Of a stretch of DNA of 46,538 bases, positions 36,764 through 46,538 are shown in pieces. The notes beneath the pieces were generated by a model. That model was not told the origin of the DNA and did no database searches. It worked only from the letters and a program-made list of their open reading frames with translations. Position 1 is the stretch's first letter; the number at the start of each line of letters is the position of its first letter. This DNA is from Pelargonium nanum (taxonomy: Eukaryota > Streptophyta > Magnoliopsida > Geraniales > Geraniaceae): contig JAYMTF010000191.1 in the NCBI GenBank assembly GCA_036897485.1, forward strand, positions 1-46,538, read 5' to 3'. A program made the translations under genes and the position numbers.

Positions 36764-37471
36764 CTACTGTCTCTCCAAATCTTGATCAATACCATCCTCT
36801 TGGCTACAAGATTGAAGTCGTTTCGAGGATCTTTCCCTACTCATCATCCTCCTAAACGAGCTCAGTCGCGAATTTGACCCTTCCGTTTTAGTAAAAGAGT
36901 TGGCTCCCCCATCTGAAGGCCCTTCCACACCCATAGAGTTTCCACGCTCCAACGGCGGAGCCGTGGGCTCAACTCCGGGCACCACCTTGGGCTCCGGCGC
37001 CTCCACCGGCTCCACCTCAGTGCGGCAAATAGGACAGGTCGACGAGTGTACTGTGAGCCACTTGTCTATGCACTCAGCATGAAAAATGTGCTTACAATTT
37101 GGAAGCAACATGACCATTTCTTCATCCTCCAACATGCTCAAACAAACCGCACACTCTATCGCCGAAGTTGCTGTTGCTGTTGTGTCTCCGTCTTGCTTGA
37201 ACACAAAGGTAGGGAGCGAGGCGATGACCGAAGCGTCTAGGCCGGTCTTGGGAGGCTGATCGCCGGAGTTTGCATGGTCTGCGGCGGCGGAGGAGAGGCT
37301 CAGTCTGCGGATAGCGTTGCGGCGGCGGATTTGGCGGCGAATGACACATCTTACGTATATTTGTAGCAAGACAACCAGAAATACGACAGACAATATGCAA
37401 AGAATTGCTAGAAGCATAATTTTGTTGTTAACATCTAACCGGTTCCCGTGATCATCTTCCCCAAAAATCAT
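36764..37471 (-). CDS. ATL-family RING-H2 E3 ubiquitin ligase
   Basis: An intronless 235-aa membrane-anchored ubiquitin ligase. It has an N-terminal transmembrane segment (about 18-40, [20 protein letters not shown]) followed by Arg-rich cytosolic sequence, the GLD motif ([13 protein letters not shown], 77-89), then RING-H2: C107, C110, C126, H128, H131, C134, C146, C149 with the ATL Trp (DKWL). The last loop between C134 and C146 is 11 residues, where ATLs usually have 10. The C-terminus is Pro- and Ser-rich, low in order. ATLs act in stress, defence and carbon/nitrogen signalling, but the target is unknown. The start Met opens a short acidic segment before the TM, as is usual in this family. 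Confidence 0.94.
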   Translation of the reverse strand: MIFGEDDHGNRLDVNNKIMLLAILCILSVVFLVVLLQIYVRCVIRRQIRRRNAIRRLSLSSAAADHANSGDQPPKTGLDASVIASLPTFVFKQDGDTTATATSAIECAVCLSMLEDEEMVMLLPNCKHIFHAECIDKWLTVHSSTCPICRTEVEPVEAPEPKVVPGVEPTAPPLERGNSMGVEGPSDGGANSFTKTEGSNSRLSSFRRMMSRERSSKRLQSCSQEDGIDQDLERQ

Positions 37472-38190
37472 GGCTCAAAGGTGTGGATGGAAGTGAAGCA
37501 GCAGCAGAAGAGCTAGGAAATGGGTTCTTCCAAATAGGCGTGGTCTCTCAGGAAATGGGTTAAATAGCTTCAAATAGATTGGTCATTGGGTTGCTACTCA
37601 TGTACATTGTTTATATTTGTTACAGTGACTTTTTTTAATCAAGTTCAAGTTTAGTTAGTCCAATTCTATCTAATATGGACCCCAACTAACCAGAAATCAA
37701 TTTGTCAGCTTACATATATATATTTATATGCTTTTATTAGAAACAAGAAACTTATACTAATATTCATGATTTTTTTTCCAAGATGTTGAACGTTGAATGT
37801 TGACTTAGCAATTTTCAATTTTATGCTATTCTGGTTTATTTATGACAGGTGAATAGGTGATTGGTAGTAAATTTCCTTTTCCAGTAGATTCGTTATTTGA
37901 AATGCATTTGTACTTCCTATATGAGTGACAATTTTAGGGAATTTCGTATATGAATTAGTTACAGTAATTGACTCAAGAGTTAAGTATTTGCATTGAATTG
38001 CCTCTTTTTATTTTATAGATCAAGAAATAAATAAGTACAATAAAGGCCAGGAAGGAATGGATATTTTCCTGCTCTAGGTTTCCTTATCTTTATATTTTTT
38101 TAAATGTAGTACAACAATTTTTTAAATCCCGTTAGTTCGTGAAGATTCTAAAACGTATCTTCATTTACACGTCACACTACAACTACATAA

Positions 38191-38251
38191 TTCTAGATTC
38201 TTGTGGACGATCTCTCATGCTTCTCTTTGTAACCTCAAGAAACCTCTAGAA
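38191..38251 (+). promoter_or_regulatory. Heat-shock elements upstream of the small HSP
   Basis: GAA-AC-CTC-TA-GAA at 38239-38251 matches GAAnnTTCnnGAA with one mismatch, and TTC-TA-GAT at 38191-38198 is a second partial element. They lie about 30-90 bp upstream of the TATA box, the usual place for heat-shock factor binding. Confidence 0.7.
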
Positions 38252-38278
38252 AATCACCGACCACCCCAATCTCTCCCA

Positions 38279-38286
38279 TATATAAA
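38279..38286 (+). promoter_or_regulatory. TATA box of the small HSP gene
   Basis: TATATAAA about 120 bp upstream of the start codon and 30 bp downstream of the heat-shock element. A transcription start near 38310 is expected. Confidence 0.7.
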
Positions 38287-38402
38287 CAAATCACTCCCCT
38301 TCAATCCACAACACAACATCAAGCAAAATTGAATCTAACCCAGCTCAAGAAAACACAATCTCATTCTCAACAATCTTGATCTCAAGAAATTTGCTCAAAC
38401 CA

Positions 38403-39002
38403 ATGGCTGTGAATCCAAGAAGCATCATGTTCCTCATGTTGGCAACAACAGCAATTCTGCTAGCAATGTCAATGCCACAAGCCAATGCTCTAATGCCAAC
38501 GCCATATCTCATGAGAACACCAATTTGGGAGCTTGATGACCCTTTCCGGATACTGGAGCAGACCCCATTTGCTGTCCCGAAAGGAGGGATCGAGACGACC
38601 CAAATGGCCCTTGCTCGTGTTGATTGGAAAGAAACACCCACAGCTCACATTATGTGGCTCGACGTTCCTGGAATGAAGAGAGACGATATCAAGATCGAGG
38701 TGGAGGAAAACAGGGTCTTGAGGATCAGTGGCGAGAGGAAAGGAGACGGCGAGGAGAAGGAAGTTGAGGGTGAGAAATGGCACAGAGCCGAGAGGACTAA
38801 TGGTAAATTCTGGAGGCAGTTCAGGTTGCCGGGAAATGCGGATTTGGATCATGTTAAGGCTCATCTTGAAAATGGAGTTTTGAAAATAATTGTGCCCAAG
38901 TTTGCTGAAGAACACAAGAGACAGCCAAGAATTGTTGATATTGCTCAGGAGAATTCTGCTGCTTCTGGAGAGGATATCAAAACTACCAAGGCTGCTCAGT
39001 AG
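38403..39002 (+). CDS. ER-type small heat-shock protein (HSP20 family, ~22 kDa)
   Basis: An ATP-independent chaperone of 199 aa, intronless. A signal peptide (MAVNPRSIMFLMLATTAILL, cleavage near QANA at residue 27) sends it to the ER lumen. After the ELDDPFRILEQTPF segment, the alpha-crystallin domain runs from about residue 70 (LARVDWKETPTAHIMWLDVPG) to 160 (GVLKIIVPKF), with the conserved RISGERK and AHLENGVLKI motifs. It ends KTTKAAQ, without a KDEL-like retention signal, so ER retention is not shown. An in-frame Met nine codons upstream (38376) exists, but MAVNPR gives the signal peptide an immediate N-terminus. Heat induction is supported by the upstream heat-shock elements. Confidence 0.93.
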   Translation: MAVNPRSIMFLMLATTAILLAMSMPQANALMPTPYLMRTPIWELDDPFRILEQTPFAVPKGGIETTQMALARVDWKETPTAHIMWLDVPGMKRDDIKIEVEENRVLRISGERKGDGEEKEVEGEKWHRAERTNGKFWRQFRLPGNADLDHVKAHLENGVLKIIVPKFAEEHKRQPRIVDIAQENSAASGEDIKTTKAAQ

Positions 39003-40380
39003 ATTAGGTAGATTGGTATCCTTGTTTGTTTGTTTTTCTGAATGTTGTTTTTGTTATTAGTAAATAATGATTGTAACTTCAAAATGTACTAATTCACAAT
39101 CCTATAATTAACAATAAAATAAAATATCTACAAAGTGGTGAATCTGGAGTCTGGACAATTTCCTCTCTCGGACCCTCTTATATTTCAAAGTGTTGAATAT
39201 TATAATAAATTATATGGCCTACCGAGGTAGCTTACAAAACTGGGAATTGAGATTGAAAATTTTTTTTTTCTTTCTCTGAGGTTGATTTATCTCCATGAGT
39301 TTTTTTTTTTAAATAAAACAAGTGAACATAAACAGAAAAGTAAATATTAATTGTTGCAAAAACTGCTGTCTATTAGTTTGACTTCTTATTCAAACGTTCA
39401 CATTGATCGAATACGAAGTTTGGTGCACACCAAATATCAATGACATACCATTATTCTTTGATAGGTGACCAACAACTCAACAGCACATGCATGGACCAAT
39501 CTAAGAATGGTGAGGATCTTAACTTTTTATTTTTGGCCCAGGAATATTTGGGCTTAGCCCGACAAAAAACATATGCAAATAAAAATATATAGAGATAGGC
39601 CCAGCCCATTTAAGTCAAATACTATAGCCTCTATAAATCAGTGTTTCGCAAACCCACATTTTCTCTACTTCTACTAATCACAATAATGTTTTGATTAATA
39701 GAATTAAGTAGATATCATCTCAAGTTGAAATGAAATGTTACCATCAATCTTTCCCAAATATTTAGAAAACTGTAGCTGCGCCAACTTGTGTATATAATTT
39801 AATTTTTAGGCGCTATTTGGCGCAGTGAAAGGTACAGATCAAGTTGCATATTTATTTGGAAACTTATGGAGATTTTAATTAAGAGATGAGCAGGCAATGA
39901 ATGACTTCCTCCAACCTTGCCATATATCTTCACTATTCTCTACAGCTGCTTATATGGCTTTAGTAATTGGTGGTCTTTTAGCTAAACTTTCTTCTTAAAA
40001 AAGAAAAAGGAAAAAGGGTCTCTAATGTTGTGTATATATACATTTAAAAAGAAGTAAAGAATAATGTTTGAAAGAGAATTTCAATATGTAAGTGATGATA
40101 AACTCAAAGCACACTCATGGTTGGTTGAGAGAGTGATGAGGGTGACACCCCTCTTACTCCACTTGATATGTCAATGTCACATTCACCACTCAAGAAACTA
40201 CTAGAACCCACCACTATAGCTATATCATTGGAATGAACTATCAATATCCAATATTATTTTGTTGGAATTAATCATTCTATAATTTCTCACTTGCCATGAT
40301 TCCCATCCTTTCTATTTTATACCAATGCACTTATATATTTAGTTTCAAAAACTTTATTTTGACAATTGGAAGTGATACAT

Positions 40381-40557
40381 AAACAAAAGGTTGGTGCCCC
40401 TAGGGGTGGCGCAATGGTCAAGACACACATCTTCACGTAGTAGGTCGTGAGTTCAAATCTCATTGCGTCGGGTGGGGTGGGGTTTAGATTAAATGGGGAG
40501 AGCTACCCCTGTTGTGTAGCTCAACTTTTTAAGAAAAAAACAAAACAAAAGGTTGGT
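40381..40557 (+). mobile_element. tRNA-type SINE with perfect 15-bp target duplication
   Basis: AAACAAAAGGTTGGT occurs exactly at 40381-40395 and 40543-40557, flanking a 147-bp element (40396-40542). The element starts GCCCCTAGGGG and contains a pol III A box (TGGCGCAATGG, 40407-40417) and a B box (GAGTTCAAATCTC, 40449-40461) with tRNA-like spacing, then a non-tRNA body and an A-rich tail. All are hallmarks of a plant SINE. The perfect duplication suggests a young insertion. Confidence 0.93.
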
Positions 40558-40779
40558 TAATTTTGAATATAGATCTCAATATTGTATTTAATATGATATA
40601 AAAGTTGATTATATTTGAGTCTAATGACGCGTATGTCTTATCTCTCGGCTTTTATCTACCATTCTCGTGAGGCCCGAATCAATTCTCTCTTATTCGGCAT
40701 TCACGTGAGGGAGAAGCGTTAAGTGATACTCTCGACTTAAATACCTCTTATATTTAGCCTGCACATCGAGAAAGTTTTA

Positions 40780-40965
40780 AAGAACCTATTCATGTGCAAT
40801 GCTCATTTTTCTAGCGCCCATCTATTTACATGCAAAGAGTTAAGAAATATATCTATATGCAAATTCATGCTCATCTCTTTAACATTCATCTATTCACTTG
40901 TTGAGTGTTGATGAACATATTCACGTGCAGACTCACGCTCATTACTTTAATGTTCACCGGCATGC
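40780..40965 (+). repeat. Degenerate tandem repeat, 62-69-bp units
   Basis: Units begin near 40780, 40842 and 40911 with A(A/T)GAAxxxAT and share a TATTCA(T/C)GTGCA- or TCTATATGCA-type segment and a TGCTCAT block. Divergence is high, so boundaries are approximate. Confidence 0.5.
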
Positions 40966-43900
40966 TCTACGTAACACAACAAACGCACATAGAATTGAAA
41001 CTTATTTTCCCATTACATCCCTTTGCAAGCATGTGTGAATGTTTGTTGGACTTAAAGGTCATGTCTTGGCAAGTTTCACAAGCAAAGAGTGAGTTATATA
41101 TTGATAGCAACAAAGCTTCCCATGTGGCTATGCCTATGTGGTGTTGTCTCCATCTTTTAATAACCAGGTTCGAGTTCTCAATTCTCATGCTGCAGCTGTT
41201 GTTCTCTGTGAGTAGTGTATTTATTGATTGAGTTGTGGGACACTATTTTGATTGGCTTTTGAGCAACCATGCGCACTCAATGATATATCAATTGTACAAC
41301 ACCTTATCAATTGATTGTAGCATGCAACATCGATTTCTAAAATAGGTTGGTCGAAATTTTATGATATATATATATTGAAATTGGGTCACAAGAGAAGACA
41401 AAACCAGCCCAACCATTGTCTCACCAGTGTGCCCTACACACGTGATGTCTTCCACCATAAGTGACAATATTAAAAGTTGTCCAAACTTAGCTTACAAGTG
41501 TGTATTGTTATCTCCATTGTTTGAAATTCAGTTTGTGAACTCAAGGAATTGACAAAATGAATCAATACCAAATTATTCATTAATTAGAGGCCCTCCCACA
41601 TAAGTCAATATATATCTTTTTCAGCATGAAAATCCAATTTAATCTGGATTTGAATTAGATAAGACCATAAAAACTGCAAAACTATTTTTCCAAAATTTAG
41701 AGCACAAAGTTTTGAACTCAAAATCTCAAGTTAAATTGAAAAAATTATATGTCATAACTTTCTTTTTAATTTTTTTATTATTAAAATTTGAGAATTTGTT
41801 AATTAAAAGCGTGCATTCACAATGTCATATAATTGAATACAAGAGTCTTAAAATTGTGCTTTTGCACGTACGTGTAAGTGTGATACATATTATATAACTA
41901 ACATATACTATCTTATAAATCCGAGTTGCCACCTCTAATAGGTGTGGATGTAGTGACAAAATTAGTTAAGAGAAAGTGCTAGAAATGAAAAAAGAATAAT
42001 AAATAAATGTTTTCCAAGATAATGCATATCCAACTATATATTTCATTGGATCACTAGCTTTGTTTGGTGGCTTTCAATTGTGATCTGCCAATACCAATAT
42101 TGTCCTTTTCTAGGATTGCAACATAGTCTCGTCTTCTTCCTCTTTCTTGCAATTGTTATTTGTTATTGCATTGCATGCCTCGCCACAAATCTTCAAAATT
42201 ATGATAAAAAGAAACACACACCACCCAAAATCAACACGTTTTTATCTTTTTTCATTTGATAATCAGCTTTCCATTAATGAATCTTCAACTACACATATAG
42301 CTACTTTCCACACACATTGTCAACAGTTCTGGCTCAACAATCAACCAGATAAATTCAATTAAGCTAGAGTTTTGTGTGCTACAAAAAAGTTTCAATTTCA
42401 AATTAACCAACATATATAGACGACTATATATATAATATATAGAATAGCCCATCTGTAAAAGTTAAATGGACTGTCACATATTTTTCATCCCCAATAATGC
42501 ATGCTCCAGTAGTTGTGTAAAGTATCAACAATTTTATAGCAGTCTAGGGCTAAAATTAATTAATACGATTAGGCTCACTAATACAACTAATTAGGGAGGG
42601 TATAGTGAGACAGGTAAGGCTGATTAATTAGGCACGAAATATATAATTCTTGATCAAAGTAATGGCAACAAATTACATGATAGTAACAGGTTAGGTGGCT
42701 CATAAATGTAGAGCAGGAGAGGGAGTAAATATGTAGATGCTTTAACTAAGTATAGCACAAAATTTTAATTAGATCAACCATGGTTAATTTGTATTGAACG
42801 CGGCAGTATATATGTCAGATAAGTTTATATATGTGGTTTGTTATAGATATGCATGTAGCGTGCTAACTTAAAAGGATCTTAATTGTGCACATGTCAAGCC
42901 AATCGGTACGCATTCTAATACTCAAACATACATTTTGTAAGAATTTAAATCAGAACATAATTTCAAAACGCTTTGACGTACGCTTTAAAATATGCATGAG
43001 TTTCAAAACTGCAAAATAAACCTAGGGTTTCTAGAAACCCAGCTATCTAAGCTAGGTTGCTGAGTGCGTCTCTGTGTGTATATAAAAAGCTTTTGATGGT
43101 ATGTAGTCTCTCTTTCACAGATCACAACCATGCCAAAGTAAAAGAAATAGAAGAGAAAGGACGCCATCAATTGAAAGTTTGTGAAGCATGCACCAATAGT
43201 CTAGCCTTTCCATTAAAAAAAAGAAAGTACCTAGAGCTCATCAAAATCATAAGCAGCACCTTGCTATATTGGAACCATCCTGTAGTTTGGAATTTGGTTT
43301 CCAATTATATACACGAGAATCTACTAGAGCGCGGAAGATTAATCATGTCGTTACATGACACACGAATGTACTGTTACTTAGCTTAGGTTTCCAGCAATAA
43401 ATTAACCGTTATATCTACTAAAACTTTGGTGAACTTAGATCCTCATCTAGAACTAGGAGTCAGCTATGGAGGCTTGAATTGATAGTGATAAAAGTGAGAG
43501 ACTGTGAGCCCTAAAGTCTAGAAAATGAACCATCTAGTAAAACTATAAAAAATACGGCCAATGCATGAACCAATTAGCTAGTACATGCAATAAATGAAAA
43601 CTCACCAAATTTAACTATTTACTAGTCCTAATTAGCTAGTTAGCCAAACCATTAGAACTTTTTTGTCTCTACATCTTTTGCTAATTTTTGGAGAAATAAG
43701 AGAAAGGTGTGCAAAGTGTTTTCTTATGGAAAAGGGTGTTTGTCTTTTCTTTTTAGTGAAATAAGTGTTTCATATCAGTAGTTATTTGAAGTACAAGATT
43801 GGAAAGACAAGAAAAAAGGAAGGCTGTGAGATGTTTTATTATCAAGGTAGGAGGGGCTGGGGAGGCTTCAGGGGAAGAGAGGAGGCAATTGAGCAGCAAC

Positions 43901-45186
43901 TTTTATCATCAAAACTGTATATGGACTCTAATCATAATCATCACAAACTAATAAACCATTTAAGAAATTTTAGTAAGAATTGTGAAAGGAAGAAAAAAGA
44001 AAGAGAAGAAGAATGTATAGCAGCTAAAGCCTAGTTGGGGAATTTTATCTGATCATGATATACTTATTTAGATCCAAATAATAAATAAATAAAAATCAAT
44101 TATTTTGAGATGGAAATAGTTTACAACATAATTAAGTAATTAGTAATGTTATTGGAATACTCAATTGTGTTTTTGGGGTGTTCTTTCCTGAAATTAAAAT
44201 GTTGCATTTGAGTTTGTATAATTGAAAACTTCCACATAAGTTTTGTTGGAAATTTGTGACCTAATTGTCCCTTCTATATATTGTTTTGGTTCGGTTGATA
44301 GTAGATATGAATTGACCTTAAATTTAGATATAAATATTTTTCACTATATAACAAGTCTTTCCAGTTATTATGTTGATTTATTATTGATAAACTCAAATGT
44401 GATATCAATCTCTCTCAGTTTTATCTATAGTTTTTTGAATACTCTACAAGTAGACCATCAGATTATTATGTTGACTAATTGTTGATTGACTCATATTTGA
44501 AACAGTGGTTTTAATGGTTTAGGGAACAAGTATAGACTTTCTACCTTTACAAAAAAAAATTGAAGTGAAGAATTCAAACAAAAGCTTGAATATATATCTT
44601 CTTCCTCACCAAACTTATGCCACCCTTTGCAAAAGAATCTCAGTCCAAAGATTGTATTTTGCCTTTTTATATCTCTCACACACCACAGCACCTACTTTCA
44701 AGATTCAAAATCCCACCCATTCCCTCCTTGGATCTCTTCATACAAAAACCCCATTCTAGTAATCAAGTCATAGGCAAGAAAGAGATAAGTGGGTTCAATT
44801 CTGGGTTTTTGTTTATATTTCTTGAGTGTGTACGTGTTTGCCGTTATTTTTTTTCTTCGTTCTTGTCGTCTTTTTTGGACTATTAAGTGTTCATTGGGAT
44901 ATGAAATCTGGAGAGTGCAATGGCAGAGTTTTTTGGGATCAGCAGAATCAGTAGTAGCTGCAACAGGTGGTGGGTGGACAACAAGCAACAGTTCAAGACT
45001 TGTTAAATAGCAAAAACATTAACGTTAAAAAAAGAGAGCTTTGATTGCACTAACAAGAGCAAGAATCTGGATTTCCATAGAAACCACCACCACCATCATC
45101 ATCAGCAACAATATTCTCACGAGCCACAAAAAATTCAAGAATCACAACAAAGTCTTGAAGATATTATTCACAACAAAAGACGTAGA

Positions 45187-46050
45187 ATGCGCATGAAGAG
45201 CAGTACCGGAGGTGGCGAAATAATTCAGGTCCAAGGAGGCCACATTGTTCGGTCCACCGGCCGGAAAGACCGCCACAGTAAGGTCTACACCGCCAAAGGC
45301 CCCCGGGACCGCCGCGTCCGCCTCTCCGCCCACACCGCAATCCAATTCTACGATGTCCAGGACCGCCTCGGCTACGACCGCCCCAGCAAGGCAGTCGACT
45401 GGCTCATCAACAAAGCCCAATCCGCCATCGACAAACTAGCTCACCTACCTCCCTGCCTCCCCGCCGCCGATGCATCTGTCTCCGCCGATATGGCTCTGCC
45501 GGAGCAACCCGAATCTTCCGGCTACAATTTCGTCCCGCAGTCTCTGGACCCGGGCGCCATGAAATCGTTCTTCCCCGCGAGCTCCTCTGTTTCGTCGACC
45601 ATCAATTTCCAGAGCTACCCACCGGACATCATTCCGAGAACTAGCAATGAAGATCTCTGCCTCTCCTTACACACCTTCCAGGACCACACAAACTACCACT
45701 TCGCCGGCGGCGGAGGCTCCTCTCCGGTCTCGTTCGACCCCAGTTTCCAAAGATTGGTTTCTTGGGGAAGCGAGCAGGAAGAGAACAGAGGCGGCGGGTT
45801 CATGTTAGGGTCGGCGGCGCCGCCGCAACAGTCGCTGCTGTTTTCTTCTCAGAGGGAACCCCTTCAGTCCAGTTTTGCAGCACAACCATCAGTTCGTGCC
45901 TGGGACGATATCCCGTTGGTCTCCGCAGGAGACCGCGGGCGCTTCGGGTTGCCGGAATTTTGCCTGCCGACGCAAATCCATGGCCAGGACAAGCTCCGTG
46001 AAGATTCCGATCACAAACCGTCTTCTTCTTCTCCCAGTTCCCGCCATTGA
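45187..46050 (+). CDS. CIN-type TCP transcription factor (TCP4-like)
   Basis: A 287-aa class II TCP factor that promotes leaf cell differentiation. The TCP bHLH domain spans about residues 18-80 ([20 protein letters not shown], then [20 protein letters not shown] and [11 protein letters not shown]). Conserved downstream blocks include [24 protein letters not shown], the REPLQSS segment encoded over the miR319 site, and the [11 protein letters not shown] end shared with TCP3/4/10. The coding region is intronless. The chosen Met opens [18 protein letters not shown]; the same frame is open for about 60 codons upstream without a Met, so an earlier start is excluded unless non-AUG. GC content of the coding part is much higher than its flanks, as is common in TCP genes. 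Confidence 0.95.
   Translation: MRMKSSTGGGEIIQVQGGHIVRSTGRKDRHSKVYTAKGPRDRRVRLSAHTAIQFYDVQDRLGYDRPSKAVDWLINKAQSAIDKLAHLPPCLPAADASVSADMALPEQPESSGYNFVPQSLDPGAMKSFFPASSSVSSTINFQSYPPDIIPRTSNEDLCLSLHTFQDHTNYHFAGGGGSSPVSFDPSFQRLVSWGSEQEENRGGGFMLGSAAPPQQSLLFSSQREPLQSSFAAQPSVRAWDDIPLVSAGDRGRFGLPEFCLPTQIHGQDKLREDSDHKPSSSSPSSRH
45853..45872 (+). promoter_or_regulatory. miR319 target site in the TCP coding region
   Basis: The sequence GAGGGAACCCCTTCAGTCCA (45852-45871) and its neighbours match the conserved miR319 complementary site of TCP2/3/4/10/24 by position and sequence; ...CCTTCAGTCCA is the seed-paired part. Post-transcriptional cleavage is expected from knowledge of the family. Confidence 0.9.
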
Positions 46051-46538
46051 CGCCGGAAAACATTAAAAGTAGCAACCCAAGTCTCAGATTTTGATGATTT
46101 TCTCTGCTCTGCATTGTATGGTTGGATTTTGAATTAAAGATGGAAACTTTGTGGTTAGAAAATATAAAAGTTCCCTCTTTTGATAGGATTTTCGAGTGAT
46201 GATCATGTCCTTCGCGTGGAGGAGATTCCGACGGCAATTTCATTGGTACTGCAAGTATCAACTGGTTGTATTCATCAAAATTGTATTTTTCCATTAATTG
46301 GATGGTGTGCTTTAACTTAATTATAATCTCAACTTTGCTTAATAATGATTAAGTGACATGGTTTTGATGTCCGTGTCTTGTTAGAAAACATGTGCTAATC
46401 CTTCACATTTCATTTCATTTCATTTCAATATTTTTGTTTGTTTTTACTAATTTAAGTTAAACAATTTTGGTTTTGTTATGAATAATTATATTAATGGATG
46501 TCCAATTACGTTAGTACCCCTAAACCTCTTTTACTTGC
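46051..46538. other. TCP 3' UTR and downstream spacer
   Basis: 3' UTR, probably to about 46330, then AT-rich spacer with a short (CATTT)4 microsatellite at 46406-46425. No gene is supported. Confidence 0.55.

Larger units (their letters stand above)
37472..38402. other. Divergent promoter region between ATL and small HSP genes
   Basis: No gene is supported. The right third contains the heat-shock promoter elements; the left end is the ATL leader. The middle is AT-rich. Confidence 0.6.
39003..45186. other. Long gene-poor spacer
   Basis: No protein-coding gene is supported in about 6 kb; open frames are short and lack domains. Contents seen: sHSP 3' UTR at the left end, an intact SINE (40381-40557), degenerate 62-69-bp tandem units (40780 to about 40965), AT-rich unique DNA and, from about 44700, the probable TCP promoter and long leader. 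A frame open from a TAG near 45006 up to the TCP Met has no Met of its own. Confidence 0.55.

Noticed and set aside
40407-40470. A free-standing tRNA gene
   Set aside because: A and B boxes are present but the sequence does not form a full cloverleaf with a 3' acceptor, and the 15-bp target duplications show it is a SINE.
43057-43386. 109-codon ORF in the long spacer
   Set aside because: No domain, composition as in the spacer and no promoter or neighbours to support it.
45007-45186. N-terminal extension of the TCP protein (open frame with His and Gln runs)
   Set aside because: No Met in the frame between the upstream TAG and 45187, and family members start near MxMKSS.
46406-46425. (CATTT)4 microsatellite
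   Set aside because: Ordinary short AT-rich microsatellite without evident significance.

Overview
The window is plant nuclear DNA. It has AT-rich spacers, GT-AG introns of about 70 bp to 1.6 kb, plant-only families (X8 callose-binding, ATL RING-H2, CIN-type TCP with a miR319 site, group E bZIP, ROP GTPase, NCL exchanger) and small remnants of plant retroelements. Protein similarity, judged from memory, fits a core eudicot, most likely a rosid. A Rosaceae source is plausible but unproven. There are no bacterial, organellar or viral features.

Layout. 1-92 (-): first codons of a RABA1-type Rab GTPase. 1559-10774 (-): a 19-exon organellar TypA/BipA-type GTPase of 668 aa. 11296-12392 (-): a seven-exon ROP/RAC GTPase that stops just before its polybasic tail and CaaX box. 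12946-14206 (-): a papain-type cysteine protease with a frameshift at the catalytic Asn region. 15582-17309 (+): a bZIP34/61-like factor. 20463-22724 (-): a single-exon nuclear coiled-coil protein of unknown function. 23483-25777 and 26564-28924 (+): two tandem EF-hand Na+/Ca2+ exchanger (NCL) genes. 29551-32520 (-): a five-exon Gln/Glu-rich protein of unknown function with paired Cys motifs. 34539-35821 (+): an X8/PDCB-type protein. 36764-37471 (-): an ATL RING-H2 ligase. 38403-39002 (+): an ER-type small heat-shock protein with heat-shock elements. 39003-45186: a gene-poor spacer with an intact SINE. 45187-46050 (+): a TCP4-like factor with a miR319 site.

The genes are unrelated housekeeping, signalling and regulatory genes, as expected in a eudicot chromosome arm, and do not form a functional cluster. 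Multi-exon models were built by hand from splice sites, and reading phase closes in all of them. The most notable results are broken or altered genes: a ROP that has lost its membrane anchor to one nonsense codon, a protease with a probable 17-nt microhomology deletion, and a tandem exchanger pair in which one copy has a frameshifted leader and the other lacks a conserved ion-site Asp. Mobile-element findings are a solo Copia-type LTR with a 5-bp target duplication and a tRNA-type SINE with a perfect 15-bp target duplication. A perfect-arm hairpin lies in a bZIP intron. No clearly new multi-gene system was found.
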